64,000 nt of DNA from Paenibacillus sp. FSL R5-0517 (GCF_037974355.1 NZ_CP150235.1:2170001-2234000); one strand, 5' to 3'; counted from the stretch's first letter, positions 41,606 through 51,143 are shown. Notes: generated by a model from the sequence alone, not told the origin. A program made the numbers and translations.

Positions 41606-42577
41606 ATGACAGCAGTAAAGAAAATCGCAGTGTTAACGAGCGGTGGTGATTCACAGGGGATGAACGCGGCCGTTCGTGCGGTTGTTCGCAGCGGACTGTT
41701 TCACGGTCTCGAAGTATATGGAGTTCAACGTGGATACCAAGGTCTCTTGAATAATGACATTTTCCCAATGGATTTGCGGAGTGTAGGGGATATCATCCAA
41801 CGTGGGGGAACGGTCCTTCAATCGGCACGTTGCAAGGAGTTCTACACAGCTGAAGGCCAGCAAAAAGGTGCGGACATTCTGCGTGCACGTGGCATTGACG
41901 GTCTGGTTGTTATCGGTGGAGACGGTTCCTACAACGGAGCAAACAAACTGAGCAAACTGGGCATTAACACAATGGGTCTGCCAGGAACAATTGATAATGA
42001 TATTTCATTCACCGACTATACGATCGGATTTGATACAGCTGTAAGCATAGTAGTTGACGCAGTAAACAAATTGCGTGATACGATGTCTTCACACGAACGT
42101 TCTTCCATCGTTGAGGTTATGGGTCGTCACTGTGGGGATATTGCTCTGCATGCCGGACTTGCTTCGGGTGCTGAGACCATTCTTGTGCCGGAAGTTCCGT
42201 TTGACATGGACGAAGTGGCAGATCGGATGAAAGCTAACTTTGCACATGGTAAACGTCACAGTATTATCATCGTTGCAGAAGGCGTGGGCAAGGGTGAGGA
42301 TGTGGCGAAAGAACTGATGGAACGTTGCCCGACATATGAGCCGCGTGTAACCGTTCTGGGTCATATTCAGCGTGGGGGTACGCCAACACCTTTCGACCGT
42401 AACCTGGCGAGCCGTCTGGGCGACTTCGCTGTCCGTAGTCTGATCGCAGGCGAGACAGACAAAGGTTGTGGCATTATCAAGGGTGAACTTACCTTGACGG
42501 ATATTGATAAAGTCGTTAACACGAAAAAAGATTTTGATATGGAGACTTACGAGCTTGCGCAACGTTTGTCCCAATAA
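41606..42577 (+). CDS. pfkA: ATP-dependent 6-phosphofructokinase
   Basis: Phosphorylates fructose-6-phosphate to fructose-1,6-bisphosphate; 323 aa, bacterial short form, likely an allosteric tetramer. ATP-binding GGDSQGMNAA (13-22) has Gln where many family members have Pro. GGDGSYNGA (105-113), catalytic Asp130 in PGTIDND, MGRHCGD and the substrate loop GHIQRGG are present. GAGGAGGAAG lies about 8 bases before the ATG. It is downstream of ytpB and ends at a strong terminator. Confidence 0.96.
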   Translation: MTAVKKIAVLTSGGDSQGMNAAVRAVVRSGLFHGLEVYGVQRGYQGLLNNDIFPMDLRSVGDIIQRGGTVLQSARCKEFYTAEGQQKGADILRARGIDGLVVIGGDGSYNGANKLSKLGINTMGLPGTIDNDISFTDYTIGFDTAVSIVVDAVNKLRDTMSSHERSSIVEVMGRHCGDIALHAGLASGAETILVPEVPFDMDEVADRMKANFAHGKRHSIIIVAEGVGKGEDVAKELMERCPTYEPRVTVLGHIQRGGTPTPFDRNLASRLGDFAVRSLIAGETDKGCGIIKGELTLTDIDKVVNTKKDFDMETYELAQRLSQ

Positions 42578-42595
42578 TTCGATTCATAAGCAAAG

Positions 42596-42632
42596 AGCAC
42601 AATCCCGCATGAACGAGGATTGTGCTTTTTTT
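42596..42632. terminator. terminator of pfkA
   Basis: AGCACAATCC pairs with GGATTGTGCT, followed by seven T residues. It may also serve the convergent MATE gene. Confidence 0.9.
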
Positions 42633-42667
42633 GTTGTTTTACGTTTTTACGGAAGTGAATATAAATC

Positions 42668-44026
42668 TTACGCCTTGCGCAGTGCGGCATGTTTTTGTAT
42701 CCGAAAGAGTCTCCAGAGAAGCGCTGTTGCTCCTACAGCAAGGCCGGCAATGAGTCCGATCCAGTATCCAAAGGCACCGAGAGAAGTATATGTAGCCGTT
42801 AGATAACCAACAGGCAAGCCAATAATCCAATAAGCTATGAACGTAATGATTAGTGCCGGATTCACATCTTTGTAGCCACGCAATGCTCCCTGGGTCGGTG
42901 TAGCAATGGCATCCGAGATCTGAAAGAAAATGGCGTAAATGAGGAAATGCTGCGTAAGTGCAATGACCTCTCGATCGTTTGAGTACACACCTGCAATCTG
43001 TTCACCGAACACAATCAACACGATGGCTGTCAGCAGGGAGAGTCCGATGGCTCCACCAATGCCGAGCAGACTGTACTGTTTGGCATCTTTCAGACGCCCT
43101 GCACCTGCCTCAAAACCTACAAGGATCGTAAGAGCCATACATATGCTCACAGGCAGCATGTAGAGCGTAGAAGCGAAGTTCAGAGCCGCCTGATGGGCAG
43201 CGATCGTTGTGGTATCAAATCGGCTCATCATTAAAGTCACCGCAGCGAAGATGGACGTTTCGAAAAAAGTCGCGAATCCAATCGGAACCCCGATCTTGAG
43301 TAACTCTTTCCATTTGGCCAGGGATACGCGGGTCCACTGACGGAAAATACCGTATTGAGCGAAAGGCTCCATCCGATGGACAAAAAAGAGACTAATGAGA
43401 AAGATGAGCCAGTACGTACAAGCTGTAGCGACTCCAGCACCAACGCCGCCCAGTTGGGGAAAGCCCCAGCGGCCGAATATCAGCAGGTAATTCAGCAAGA
43501 TATTAACGGGCAGCGAGACCAGTGTAATGAACATTGTCGTTCGCGTCTGGCCAAGTGCATCCATGAAGCTGCGCAGCACGGTATAACCGAAGAGTGGGAT
43601 AATGCCAAAAGCGAGTGCACACAGAAAATAAAAGGCCACTTGGGCAACGTGAGGTTCCAAAGGCATTCCGTTTAGTATAGGGCCAAGTAACAAGGCCCCG
43701 GCTCCGATAACGACTAGACTGACAGCAATGCCAAGATACAACGCCTGTATGACGTTATATCCGATCTGATCATTACGTTTGGAACCTAACAGATGAGAGA
43801 CAACGGGGGTTATGCCAATTAGAATGCCGCTTAGTCCAGTTTGAACTGGCATCCACAGACTTGTGCCAATCGCGACTCCTGCAAGGTCAGCCGGGGAGAA
43901 CTTGCCTGACATATTCGTGTCAAAGAACGACATGGCAGAGAGGGCGATTTGAGTGGTGAAGATGGGCAAAAATATAATCAGGAATTGCTTCACTTTTTGT
44001 GAAAAACTTGTTGTGTTCATGTTCAC
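42668..44026 (-). CDS. MATE family multidrug efflux transporter
   Basis: A 452-aa, 12-helix NorM/DinF-type cation-coupled drug exporter. The N-half opens [27 protein letters not shown]. The second half opens [48 protein letters not shown] is a family signature. GTG 44026 fits the GAGG upstream better than ATG 44020, which is two codons on. The substrate is unknown. Confidence 0.92.
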   Translation of the reverse strand: MNMNTTSFSQKVKQFLIIFLPIFTTQIALSAMSFFDTNMSGKFSPADLAGVAIGTSLWMPVQTGLSGILIGITPVVSHLLGSKRNDQIGYNVIQALYLGIAVSLVVIGAGALLLGPILNGMPLEPHVAQVAFYFLCALAFGIIPLFGYTVLRSFMDALGQTRTTMFITLVSLPVNILLNYLLIFGRWGFPQLGGVGAGVATACTYWLIFLISLFFVHRMEPFAQYGIFRQWTRVSLAKWKELLKIGVPIGFATFFETSIFAAVTLMMSRFDTTTIAAHQAALNFASTLYMLPVSICMALTILVGFEAGAGRLKDAKQYSLLGIGGAIGLSLLTAIVLIVFGEQIAGVYSNDREVIALTQHFLIYAIFFQISDAIATPTQGALRGYKDVNPALIITFIAYWIIGLPVGYLTATYTSLGAFGYWIGLIAGLAVGATALLWRLFRIQKHAALRKA

Positions 44027-44156
44027 TGGCAGTGCCTCGCTATTCTAAAGTGATGTCATCCAAGTGTCATATCTGGACAGCTATTCATTGTAGTGGATTT
44101 TGTCCGATTTGAATAGGGACAGAAGCAGAAGAGAGGCACAATCGAGAAAGGCAAGC

Positions 44157-44193
44157 AAAAAAACCTCGTTCCGCCTAAAGCGGAGCGAGGTTG
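44157..44193 (-). terminator. terminator of the glycoside hydrolase gene
   Basis: Minus strand AACCTCGCTCCGC-ttta-GGCGGAACGAGGTT, then TTTTTT. Confidence 0.9.
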
Positions 44194-44223
44194 GATGAAT
44201 ACAAAGATATGCAAAAGTGCGGA

Positions 44224-45405
44224 TTACTCATATTGTACACCGGATGTATAACGATTGGACGCATTCCAGAGCAGATATTCATGCACATCCATGTCTTTCA
44301 TCGCTCTAATCTGGTCTTCCACTTGTTTCTTGCCATACTTGATATAATGCCCACTTCCAAGCCAACTTGCCGTGAAGTCCTGAATCCACGGACGAATGAC
44401 GGGTTTGAGCTCTTTGGTAGGGTCCAGTTTCTTGTGTGTGTCTTCCATGGAGCCCTTAATGGTGGTGTAAGGATCTTTGTCAGGGTCCTTCACTCCATAC
44501 CATCCCGTTGAATAGTGACTAGGGTATACCATCGGAGAGATGACGTCCACATTTTCGGATATTTTCACAAAATCTTGTCCAATGCCTTCAGCTGCAGGTA
44601 CAGAAGCGGCATAACCGAAAATATCCACTGAGACACGAACACCTAACGGCGCGAGCTCCTTGCGTGCATATTGCACGAATTCAGCCACAACATCGACCCG
44701 TGACTTGTCGGACTTGGTATATTTCAGTACATCGGCCCGAGTTTCGAAACCTTCCGGGAAACGAACGTAATCGAATTGAATTTCTTTGAATCCAAGTTTG
44801 GCCGCTTCCTTTGCAATCTCGATATTATAGTCCCACACTTCCTTGCTGTACGGATTCACGAAGCTGTCGCCTTTGCCATTGGCCCATACAGATCCATCCT
44901 TATTTCGGAAGGAAAGCTCTGGATTCTTCTTGGCAAGAATCGTATCTTTGAATACAACGACACGTGCGATCGGGTAGACATCGTGTTTTTGCAGCCGTTT
45001 CATCAAGGCATCGATATCCCGAATAAAGGGTTGGGATTTGCCCATTTTCTGTAGCGCTTTGTTTTCTGTGGGATAAGTTATGTATCCGAGATCGTCTTTG
45101 ATATCAATGACCATGGCATTCAGTTCGGTACTGTCTGTCAGTTCCAGCAATTCTTTCATACGTGCCCCGCCAGCGCTGTAGGCTGTGACGTAAATACCTT
45201 TGACCACAGGTGCGTCAGGTTGAGGATCCATTTTGGCAGGTGGGTTATCAGCATCAATAACGACCTGATCTTTTTGAGATTGGATGATTGCGGTGTTAAA
45301 ACTGTTGGTTAACGATTGGAACTGGGGGTTTCCCTGATCCGCTGCTGCGGGGGTACCACCAAAGCTTCCAAAGGCCATAGCCAATAAAGCCAAAAACATG
45401 TTCAT
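44224..45405 (-). CDS. secreted putative glycoside hydrolase (DUF4015)
   Basis: A 393-aa exported protein. The N-terminus (NMFLALLAMAFGSFGGTPAAADQG) is a signal peptide, followed by a polar linker and a TIM-barrel from about residue 65 (KGIYVTAYSAG). Features of the DUF4015/GH13-like putative hydrolases are visible: AMVIDIKDDLGYITY, FKEIQFDYVRFPEG, VSVDIFGYAAS and VISPMVYPSHYSTGWYG. Acidic residues in DIKDD and QFDYVRFPE are likely catalytic. The polysaccharide target is unknown. GGGAG lies 9 bases before the ATG. Confidence 0.88.
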   Translation of the reverse strand: MNMFLALLAMAFGSFGGTPAAADQGNPQFQSLTNSFNTAIIQSQKDQVVIDADNPPAKMDPQPDAPVVKGIYVTAYSAGGARMKELLELTDSTELNAMVIDIKDDLGYITYPTENKALQKMGKSQPFIRDIDALMKRLQKHDVYPIARVVVFKDTILAKKNPELSFRNKDGSVWANGKGDSFVNPYSKEVWDYNIEIAKEAAKLGFKEIQFDYVRFPEGFETRADVLKYTKSDKSRVDVVAEFVQYARKELAPLGVRVSVDIFGYAASVPAAEGIGQDFVKISENVDVISPMVYPSHYSTGWYGVKDPDKDPYTTIKGSMEDTHKKLDPTKELKPVIRPWIQDFTASWLGSGHYIKYGKKQVEDQIRAMKDMDVHEYLLWNASNRYTSGVQYE

Positions 45406-45498
45406 TCATTTCCACTCCCTTATGTGCATTCCATATATGAATTATACATTAAAGCCTCCGGGCTTTTAACCATATTAAGCAAGTAATGAAACACATGG

Positions 45499-45546
45499 AA
45501 AAAATGAAAACCGCTTCCTGCAGAGGAAATCCCCTGCAAAAAGCGG
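45499..45546 (-). terminator. terminator of the small 45.6-kb gene
   Basis: Minus strand CCGCTTtttGCAG with CTGCAggAAGCGG, followed by a T-rich run (45499-45510). Confidence 0.75.
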
Positions 45547-45566
45547 CGTGATCAATCTGAAAAAAA

Positions 45567-45755
45567 TTATTGAATGTAAATCTCATTTTGATGCTCACAA
45601 ATACTGTACTGAATGATTTCCATTGCGTCTCCCTGTTCCAGGATGCCCAGCCCATCCCGGAGGACAATCAGTGAGTCGAGTTCATTCGGTTTCAAGAAAG
45701 GGAGCATTTCCGGGCACCATCTGTTGACAATTTCAAACAGTTTTACCGTTTCCAT
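45567..45755 (-). CDS. 62-aa hypothetical protein
   Basis: A small soluble acidic protein (METVKLFEIVNRW, then CPEMLPFLKPNELDSLIVLRDG). Support is its own terminator and AAAGGGTGA upstream. The start may be ATG 45755, or GTG 45761 or 45770. No family is recognised. It lies between a glycoside hydrolase gene and yitT, all on the minus strand. Confidence 0.55.
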   Translation of the reverse strand: METVKLFEIVNRWCPEMLPFLKPNELDSLIVLRDGLGILEQGDAMEIIQYSICEHQNEIYIQ

Positions 45756-45928
45756 ATCCACATTAATCACCCTTTCCTACTCGAATTCCAAAATGGTAAG
45801 TCATTCGGTGCATTCGGGAAAGCATATGGCCTGTGAAATTGAAGGGTTGAACCTGCTATACAACATATTTAGGAGCCGTACACCGTTATTATACCACAAT
45901 GTTGTGAATTGTTAACCGTACAGGTGTC

Positions 45929-46750
45929 TTAACTTCTGCGAAATGAGCCCATAACACCAACCGTTTCCACTATGTTAACAAAAGCATTTGGATCGGTATC
46001 CTTGATAATTCGTTTAATTTCAACCAGCTCGTAGCGGGTGGTAACGGTCATGAGCATGTCCTTTTCAATATCCGTGTATGCTCCCTGAGTCTTAATTTTG
46101 GTAACTCCACGAGGCCGAACAAGTAATTTTTTTAACATGGCTTCGGTTTCGTTTGTGATAATATACAGGGTTACCTTGACGTGACTGATATGGATCAGAT
46201 CAAGCACCTTGCCCGTGATGTAAATGGATACCATGGAGGCCAACGCTGTATTCCAATTGTCACTCAGGTATCCTGCAAGCATAATAATCGAACCGTTCAT
46301 GCCGGCCATCACTGTACCAATCGGAAAGTCTCGTTTACGTGTGAAAATGGACCCAACAATGTCGAGTCCTCCTGTGGAGCCGCCGACGCGGAAGGAAACG
46401 CCAGTGCCCATTCCAATGAGTACACCGCCAAATACAGAACTAAGCAAAGGGTCTGTAGCCACAGCAAAAACAGGCAGAAGCGCAATGAACCAAGAAGTGG
46501 CTGCTACCGAGAGAATACTTAATGTAATGAAACGACGTCCAAGAATAAACCAACCTGCAATGAGCAGGGGAATGTTAAGAACAAAATACATTATACTAAG
46601 ATTCAACGTTGTAAAATAACCCAGAAGCATTGAAATACCGGATACCCCGCCGCTTAAAAGCTGATGGGGGACCAAGAACCAGTTAAAGCCGCAAGCAATA
46701 GCTGCGGCACCCAAAATGATCACTAAAGAGTGCCAAATTATTTTGGGCAA
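45929..46750 (-). CDS. YitT family membrane protein
   Basis: A 273-aa protein: five or six N-terminal helices (about 5-175), with the typical LGAAAIACGFNWFLVPHQLLSGGVSGISMLLGY start and FRVGGSTGGLDIVG. A cytosolic DUF2179 domain follows (about 185-270) with ITNETEAMLKKLLVRPRGVTKIKTQGAY. The transported ligand is unknown. The TTG at 46750 is chosen because GAGGTGA lies 8 bases upstream. A longer frame to 46885 has no ribosome binding site and overlaps the helicase promoter. It is divergent from cshA. Confidence 0.9.
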   Translation of the reverse strand: MPKIIWHSLVIILGAAAIACGFNWFLVPHQLLSGGVSGISMLLGYFTTLNLSIMYFVLNIPLLIAGWFILGRRFITLSILSVAATSWFIALLPVFAVATDPLLSSVFGGVLIGMGTGVSFRVGGSTGGLDIVGSIFTRKRDFPIGTVMAGMNGSIIMLAGYLSDNWNTALASMVSIYITGKVLDLIHISHVKVTLYIITNETEAMLKKLLVRPRGVTKIKTQGAYTDIEKDMLMTVTTRYELVEIKRIIKDTDPNAFVNIVETVGVMGSFRRS

Positions 46751-47053
46751 TTTAATCACCTCATTTATATTTAAAACCAGATTGCTGGTAATCTTGAATT
46801 GTTTTGTGATATAATGATTTGTGGATATTCTTGAGTAGGAAACTTTTCCCAAATGGAACGATAAAATTTGAAATGTTTCAAACACATGTATGTAGTTTTA
46901 GTCTTATGTTGGGGACCCATTCATGGAATTATAATCGTTCGTGAAAATAATTTGCCCAGTTGGGAACCCTATAAATATTAACGCTACTTAAGAATACAGA
47001 CAACAAAGTGGATTGTCCACCATGTCCACCATATAAAAGGAGTATGAATAATT
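46751..47053. other. yitT/cshA intergenic region with long cshA leader
   Basis: 303 bp. The plus strand has an extended -10, TGATATAAT, at 46807-46815, giving a leader of about 230 nt before cshA. Just before the ribosome binding site, GTGGA-ttg-TCCAC (47008-47020) forms a hairpin. A second TCCAC at 47025-47029 could pair with the same GTGGA. A further TATAAT occurs near 46931. Long structured leaders are common in cold-induced helicase genes. Confidence 0.5.
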
Positions 47054-48640
47054 TTGACAAATTTAAATTTCACAGATTTCAATCTTGAACCGCTGGTGCT
47101 GCAAGCCATCACTGAGCTCGGGTTTGAAGAAGCAACACCAATCCAATCCAAATCAATTCCTTTGGCGCTTGAAGGAAGAGACTTGATTGGTCAAGCACAA
47201 ACGGGTACTGGTAAAACAGCTGCATTCGGTATTCCATTGATCAGCAAAATCACTAAAAGTGACGAAAAAATCCGCGCCCTCATTATGGCACCTACACGTG
47301 AACTTGCAATCCAAGTTGCTGAAGAGATCGAAAAACTCACTCGCTTCAAAGGTCTGCGCTCCCTGCCAATCTATGGCGGACAAGATATCGTTCGTCAGAT
47401 TCGCGCACTGAAAAGAAAACCACAAATTATCATTGGTACACCTGGACGTCTCCTTGACCACATCAACCGCAAAACAATCAAACTTGATGATGTACAAACT
47501 GTTGTATTGGATGAAGCAGATGAAATGCTCGATATGGGTTTCATGGAGGATATTCAGTCTATCCTGAAACAAGTACCAGACGAGCGTCAAACGATGCTGT
47601 TCTCAGCAACAATGCCTCCTAACATTCAAAAATTGGCTCAACAATTCTTGAACAACCCTGAACACGTATCTGTAATTCCTAAACAAGTAAGTGCACCATT
47701 GATCGACCAAGCTTACATTGAAGTTCCTGAGCGTCAAAAATTCGAAGCACTTAGCCGTTTGCTAGATATGGAATCTCCTGAACTGGCGATCGTATTCGGA
47801 CGTACCAAACGTCGTGTTGATGAATTGGCTGAAGCTCTGCAAAAACGTGGATATTCTGCTGATGGTCTCCATGGTGACCTTTCCCAGAATCAACGTGATA
47901 CAGTAATGCGTAAGTTCCGTGACGGCAGCATTGATGTACTCGTTGCAACAGACGTAGCTGCACGTGGTCTCGATGTATCCGGCGTAACTCACGTTGTGAA
48001 CTTTGACCTTCCGCAAGATCCGGAGAGCTATGTTCACCGTATCGGTCGTACAGGTCGTGCGGGTAAAGAGGGTGCTGCTTGGTCCTTCGTTACACCGCGT
48101 GAGATTGATCACTTGCACTTCATTGAGCGTGTAACACGTCACCGTATTCCACGTAAACCACTGCCAACAATGGCAGAAGCTGTTGAAGGAAAACAACGTT
48201 TGACAGCAGAACGCTTGCTGGAAATCGTACAATCGGGCGAATTGAACGAATACAAAGGTATCGCGATTCAAATGCTTGAGCAATATGATTCTGTTCAACT
48301 GTTGTCGGCTGCTCTGAAGCTCCTGACAGGTGACAAAAAAGATGCTCAAGTTGACCTGACTCCTGAAGATCCAATCCGTGCGAAGCGTCGCAAACCGGAT
48401 GTTCGCTCTGGCGGACGTAAACCATCTGGCTATAGCGGTAACCGCAGCAGCGGCAGTGGTGGTGGCTACAACCGTGATCGCAACAGCGGTGGCGGCGGAC
48501 GTGGTGGCTACAACCGTGATCGTAACAGCGGCAGCAGCACTGGTGGCGGAAGCAGAGAAGGTGGTTACAACCGTGACCGCAAACCTCGTCCAAGCTCCAA
48601 CGAAGGACGTCGTCCAGCAAAAGATTCCTCTTTCGAGTAA
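47054..48640 (+). CDS. cshA: DEAD-box RNA helicase CshA
   Basis: ATP-dependent RNA helicase of the degradosome and cold adaptation, 528 aa. The Q-motif region [17 protein letters not shown] (motif I), PTRELAIQ (Ia), [19 protein letters not shown] (II), SATMP (III), [11 protein letters not shown] (V) and [10 protein letters not shown] (VI) are all present. The C-terminal about 90 residues are a basic tail with three GGYNRDR repeats for RNA binding. The TTG at 47054 has AAGGAG 11 bases upstream; an ATG at 47044 is out of frame and opens only a 14-codon ORF. It has its own long leader and terminator. Confidence 0.95.
   Translation: MTNLNFTDFNLEPLVLQAITELGFEEATPIQSKSIPLALEGRDLIGQAQTGTGKTAAFGIPLISKITKSDEKIRALIMAPTRELAIQVAEEIEKLTRFKGLRSLPIYGGQDIVRQIRALKRKPQIIIGTPGRLLDHINRKTIKLDDVQTVVLDEADEMLDMGFMEDIQSILKQVPDERQTMLFSATMPPNIQKLAQQFLNNPEHVSVIPKQVSAPLIDQAYIEVPERQKFEALSRLLDMESPELAIVFGRTKRRVDELAEALQKRGYSADGLHGDLSQNQRDTVMRKFRDGSIDVLVATDVAARGLDVSGVTHVVNFDLPQDPESYVHRIGRTGRAGKEGAAWSFVTPREIDHLHFIERVTRHRIPRKPLPTMAEAVEGKQRLTAERLLEIVQSGELNEYKGIAIQMLEQYDSVQLLSAALKLLTGDKKDAQVDLTPEDPIRAKRRKPDVRSGGRKPSGYSGNRSSGSGGGYNRDRNSGGGGRGGYNRDRNSGSSTGGGSREGGYNRDRKPRPSSNEGRRPAKDSSFE
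48461..48582 (+). repeat. GGYNRDR-coding repeats in cshA
   Basis: Three near-identical 20-bp units encoding GGYNRDR begin at 48461, 48503 and 48560, separated by Gly/Ser-rich spacers. They encode the RNA-binding tail of the helicase. Confidence 0.85.
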
Positions 48641-48660
48641 TATAAATGTGTGAACTTGAA

Positions 48661-48688
48661 ATGGAGCAGGCAACTGCTCCATTTTTTT
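48661..48688 (+). terminator. terminator of cshA
   Basis: ATGGAGCA-ggcaac-TGCTCCAT hairpin followed by seven T residues. Confidence 0.9.
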
Positions 48689-48847
48689 ATTTTTAGATGG
48701 CTATTTTCTTTTTTGCTGATTATGCAAAGCGCTGGTCAAAGGCGGAGCTGATCTCTTTTCGGGAAGTACTGGCTTTTCCTATCTATAATAAGGTATATTA
48801 ATATTAGACTTCAGGTAATACGCAAGGCTGCGGAGGAGGAGAAATGT

Positions 48848-49660
48848 TTGGAATTTAAAGGAGCTATGGGTGGGATCTACCGGCTTACAGAGTGGATTAC
48901 GAGACTTGCCGCAACCAATCTGTTGTGGGCTATTTGTTCGTCTCCGTTCTTGTTTTTCTTGATTATGAAACTGCTCGTTATGCAGCAGAACCTCGCCAAC
49001 GAATCATTGCAAATGAACTGGGCTATAGCCATTGTGGCACCGCTTACACTATTCCCGGCGACGTCGGCGCTGTTTACGGTTGTTCGTAAATGGAATATGG
49101 GAGATACGGATGTGCCAATCTTCCGTACGTTCTTTGTAGGTTACAAAGAAAACTACAAGCAAAGTTTAATCGGGGGCATTTTTTACACATTGTTGTTCGC
49201 GATCATGTATCTGGATTATACGGTGTACATGACCCAGTTCCGCAACATGCAGCTCGTGGGAATCATCATGCTTGTGCTGCTTCTCTTGTTATTTGTATCA
49301 CTCTTTAACTTTTTCTCAATGGTTGTACATTATCACATGTCCATTGGACTCATTATCAAAAATGCAGTACTGTTAACGCTGATCAGACCATTCCGTGTAT
49401 TTTCCACATTGCTGGGAAGCGGACTACTGTTCTACATTGGTTTCCGTTATCCGGTATTGTTCGTCTTCTTCATTATCAGCATCATTGCCTGGTTCGCGTT
49501 CTTTAACTTCTACGCAACCTTCAACAAAATGCAGGAGCAGATGGAGAAGATGCAGTTGAAGAAGGAAGAAGAGGAAGCTGCTGCGCTGGCTGAACAATCA
49601 GCAGAGAATGGTGAAACATCTGAGCCATCAGACGACAAAAACATTACATTGCAAAAATAA
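48848..49660 (+). CDS. YesL-like (DUF624) membrane protein
   Basis: A 270-aa protein with five or six helices. YRLTEWITRLAATNLLWAICSSPFLFFLI and PATSALFTVVRKWNMGDTDVPIFRTFFVGYKENYKQS are the YesL/DUF624 pattern. A Glu/Lys-rich coiled C-terminal tail follows (KMQEQMEKMQLKKEEEE). YesL-like genes often accompany carbohydrate transport genes, but none is next to this one. The TTG at 48848 follows GGAGGAGGAG; the nearby ATG at 48844 stops after four codons. Confidence 0.87.
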   Translation: MEFKGAMGGIYRLTEWITRLAATNLLWAICSSPFLFFLIMKLLVMQQNLANESLQMNWAIAIVAPLTLFPATSALFTVVRKWNMGDTDVPIFRTFFVGYKENYKQSLIGGIFYTLLFAIMYLDYTVYMTQFRNMQLVGIIMLVLLLLLFVSLFNFFSMVVHYHMSIGLIIKNAVLLTLIRPFRVFSTLLGSGLLFYIGFRYPVLFVFFIISIIAWFAFFNFYATFNKMQEQMEKMQLKKEEEEAAALAEQSAENGETSEPSDDKNITLQK

Positions 49661-49677
49661 AACATGATGAATCGCCA

Positions 49678-49706
49678 TTTACTTTTTACACAGTTAGGGA
49701 TATAAT
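49678..49706 (+). promoter_or_regulatory. promoter of the candidate 6S RNA
   Basis: TTTACT (49678-49683), 17-bp spacer, TATAAT (49701-49706). It would start RNA near 49712, where no ORF follows. Confidence 0.6.
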
Positions 49707-49710
49707 AATT

Positions 49711-49922
49711 GTACATCCTGCGATGTACGTTTCGGTTATTCGTTGTTTTGAACCAATGATGATGTCTTCGGGAGATCAACACAGAATGTTGCTGAAAAGC
49801 CCTGTCTATACGACATGGGGACTTCAAAAAGCATTTTTGCGGTCACCCACCTGCCAAGCAGGTTCATAAGACAATGTAGCCGGACGGCATAGGCGGGTTC
49901 CTAAATTTTCATGTACAGCACC
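49711..49922 (+). ncRNA. ssrS: candidate 6S RNA
   Basis: The 425-bp gap between the yesL-like gene and the DUF1499-like gene holds a promoter, a highly structured stretch and a terminator, but no ORF. The first bases, CCTGCGATGTACG, resemble the 5' closing stem of 6S RNAs. TGTAC can pair with GTACA near 49913, and TGC with GCA. GTTTTGAACC (49745-49754) resembles the conserved product-RNA template of B. subtilis 6S-1 and faces GGGTTC at 49893-49898. Hairpins such as CCTGCcaaGCAGG and GTCtatacGAC fill the inside. Length of about 210 nt fits. The family call needs a covariance-model check. Confidence 0.65.
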
Positions 49923-49962
49923 CTGACTTTCCCTCTTCTGAAGGAATCTCAGGGTGTTTTTA
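49919..49962 (+). terminator. terminator of the candidate 6S RNA
   Basis: CACCCTGA (49919-49926) pairs with TCAGGGTG (49949-49956), followed by TTTTT. Confidence 0.85.
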
Positions 49963-50085
49963 AGTTGTGATGATTGTTTTTGATTGGTTTTGTGATAAAT
50001 ATGATGCTTACCCTTTTGTTACTACTTGAACAATGTTACACTTAGATACATAAATGGAACGGTTACAATCAAAGGAGGAAGGGTC

Positions 50086-50478
50086 TTGACCTTAAAGAGA
50101 ACGCTCGTCGGTATCATCCGCAGCATGGAGGGGACCAGCGATCGAGCCAAGGATCCCAAATTAAAAACACGGTATTATAACTTATCTAAAGACAGAGCTT
50201 GGGAAGAGGTTTCTTCAACACTCAAAAAAATTCCGGGTTATAAAGTGCTGCACGAAGTGCCTTCTGTTGGAGAAGTTATACTGGAGAAGCGGACTACCTT
50301 TGGACGGACGATGGATATTACAGTTTCCATTATCTCGGTAAGTCCTGTTCGTAGTGCGGTGGATATGTATTCAGCTTCACGTGGTTCGCTTGGAGATTTG
50401 GGTTCGAATTATCGCACGATTATGAACTTATTCTCCGTACTGGACAAGAAGCTAAGCAAGTATAAAGCGAATGATTGA
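50086..50478 (+). CDS. DUF1499-like protein
   Basis: A 130-aa soluble protein. The pattern of a Trp/Tyr-containing helix (SKDRAWEEVSSTLKKIPGY), then strands, then VDMYSASRGSLGDLGSNYRTI resembles the DUF1499 C-terminal signature (a VD-x-RSxSR-x-G-x-x-DLG-x-N series). The function is unknown. The TTG at 50086 follows AAAGGAGGAAGGG. The frame is open to 50026, but that part precedes the ribosome binding site. Confidence 0.75.
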   Translation: MTLKRTLVGIIRSMEGTSDRAKDPKLKTRYYNLSKDRAWEEVSSTLKKIPGYKVLHEVPSVGEVILEKRTTFGRTMDITVSIISVSPVRSAVDMYSASRGSLGDLGSNYRTIMNLFSVLDKKLSKYKAND

Positions 50479-50492
50479 AATAGATGATAAAT

Positions 50493-50532
50493 AACAAAAA
50501 GCGAGTGAAGGTTAACCTTCCTCGCTTTTGTT
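50493..50532. terminator. bidirectional terminator, DUF1499-like / tpx
   Basis: AACAAAAAGCGAGtGAAGG pairs with CCTTCcTCGCTTTTGTT. The long stem is flanked by A and T runs. Confidence 0.9.
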
Positions 50533-50550
50533 CTGAACGTGTGGTAACTT

Positions 50551-51069
50551 CTACAGCAAAGCTTTTACAGCAGCAATGGCTTGTTCGAAGTTAGGGGAGT
50601 CTGTCATTTCAGGCAAATACTCCACATATGTAATCCGGTCTTCGGCATCCAAAACAAAAATGGAGCGCATGTCGAGTTGGAATTCTTTGATCAGAACGCC
50701 GTAGTCTTCACCGAAAGAACGTGTTTTGTAGTCTGACAATGTAACTACGCGGTCGACACCAGCTGCCCCGCACCAACGGGCTTGAGCGAACGGAAGGTCA
50801 ACGCTTACTGTCAAGACAACAACATTGTCTCCCAGTTCTCCAGCTTCAACGTTGAAACGACGAGTTTGCGCATCGCATACGCCAGTATCCAGGGAAGGAA
50901 CAACGCTGATTAATTTGATTTTGCCTGCGTAGTCTTTCAGGGAAGCATCTTCAACCAGGTTTTTGCTCAGTGTAAAATCAGGTGCTTGATCGCCCACTTT
51001 CAGTTCGGGTCCGATCAATGTAATAGGGTTGCCTTTGAATGTGGCTGCGCCTGTACGTTCTTGTGTCAT
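50551..51069 (-). CDS. tpx: thiol peroxidase (Tpx, atypical 2-Cys peroxiredoxin)
   Basis: Reduces hydrogen and lipid peroxides using thioredoxin; 172 aa, cytosolic. The peroxidatic Cys65 is in [15 protein letters not shown] and the resolving Cys100 in [18 protein letters not shown] opens the fold. ATG 51069 has AAGGAGG about 9 bases upstream; the open frame to 51114 crosses the promoter. Its promoter is at 51113-51143. Confidence 0.96.
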   Translation of the reverse strand: MTQERTGAATFKGNPITLIGPELKVGDQAPDFTLSKNLVEDASLKDYAGKIKLISVVPSLDTGVCDAQTRRFNVEAGELGDNVVVLTVSVDLPFAQARWCGAAGVDRVVTLSDYKTRSFGEDYGVLIKEFQLDMRSIFVLDAEDRITYVEYLPEMTDSPNFEQAIAAVKALL

Positions 51070-51112
51070 AATAATGTTCCTCCTTATAAATTGGTGATCC
51101 GTGCCAAAATCC

Positions 51113-51143
51113 ATTATAATCTTTTATGAAAGGCATTGTCCAA
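51113..51143 (-). promoter_or_regulatory. promoter of tpx
   Basis: Minus strand TATAAT (51113-51118), with TGGACA (51137-51142, 18-bp spacer) or TTGGAC one base further away. Confidence 0.6.

Noticed and set aside
47762-48682. 306-codon minus-strand ORF antisense to cshA
   Set aside because: Long only because the sense strand has Gly/Arg/Asn-rich repeats. Its product is Ala/Thr/Val low-complexity and it has no ribosome binding site.
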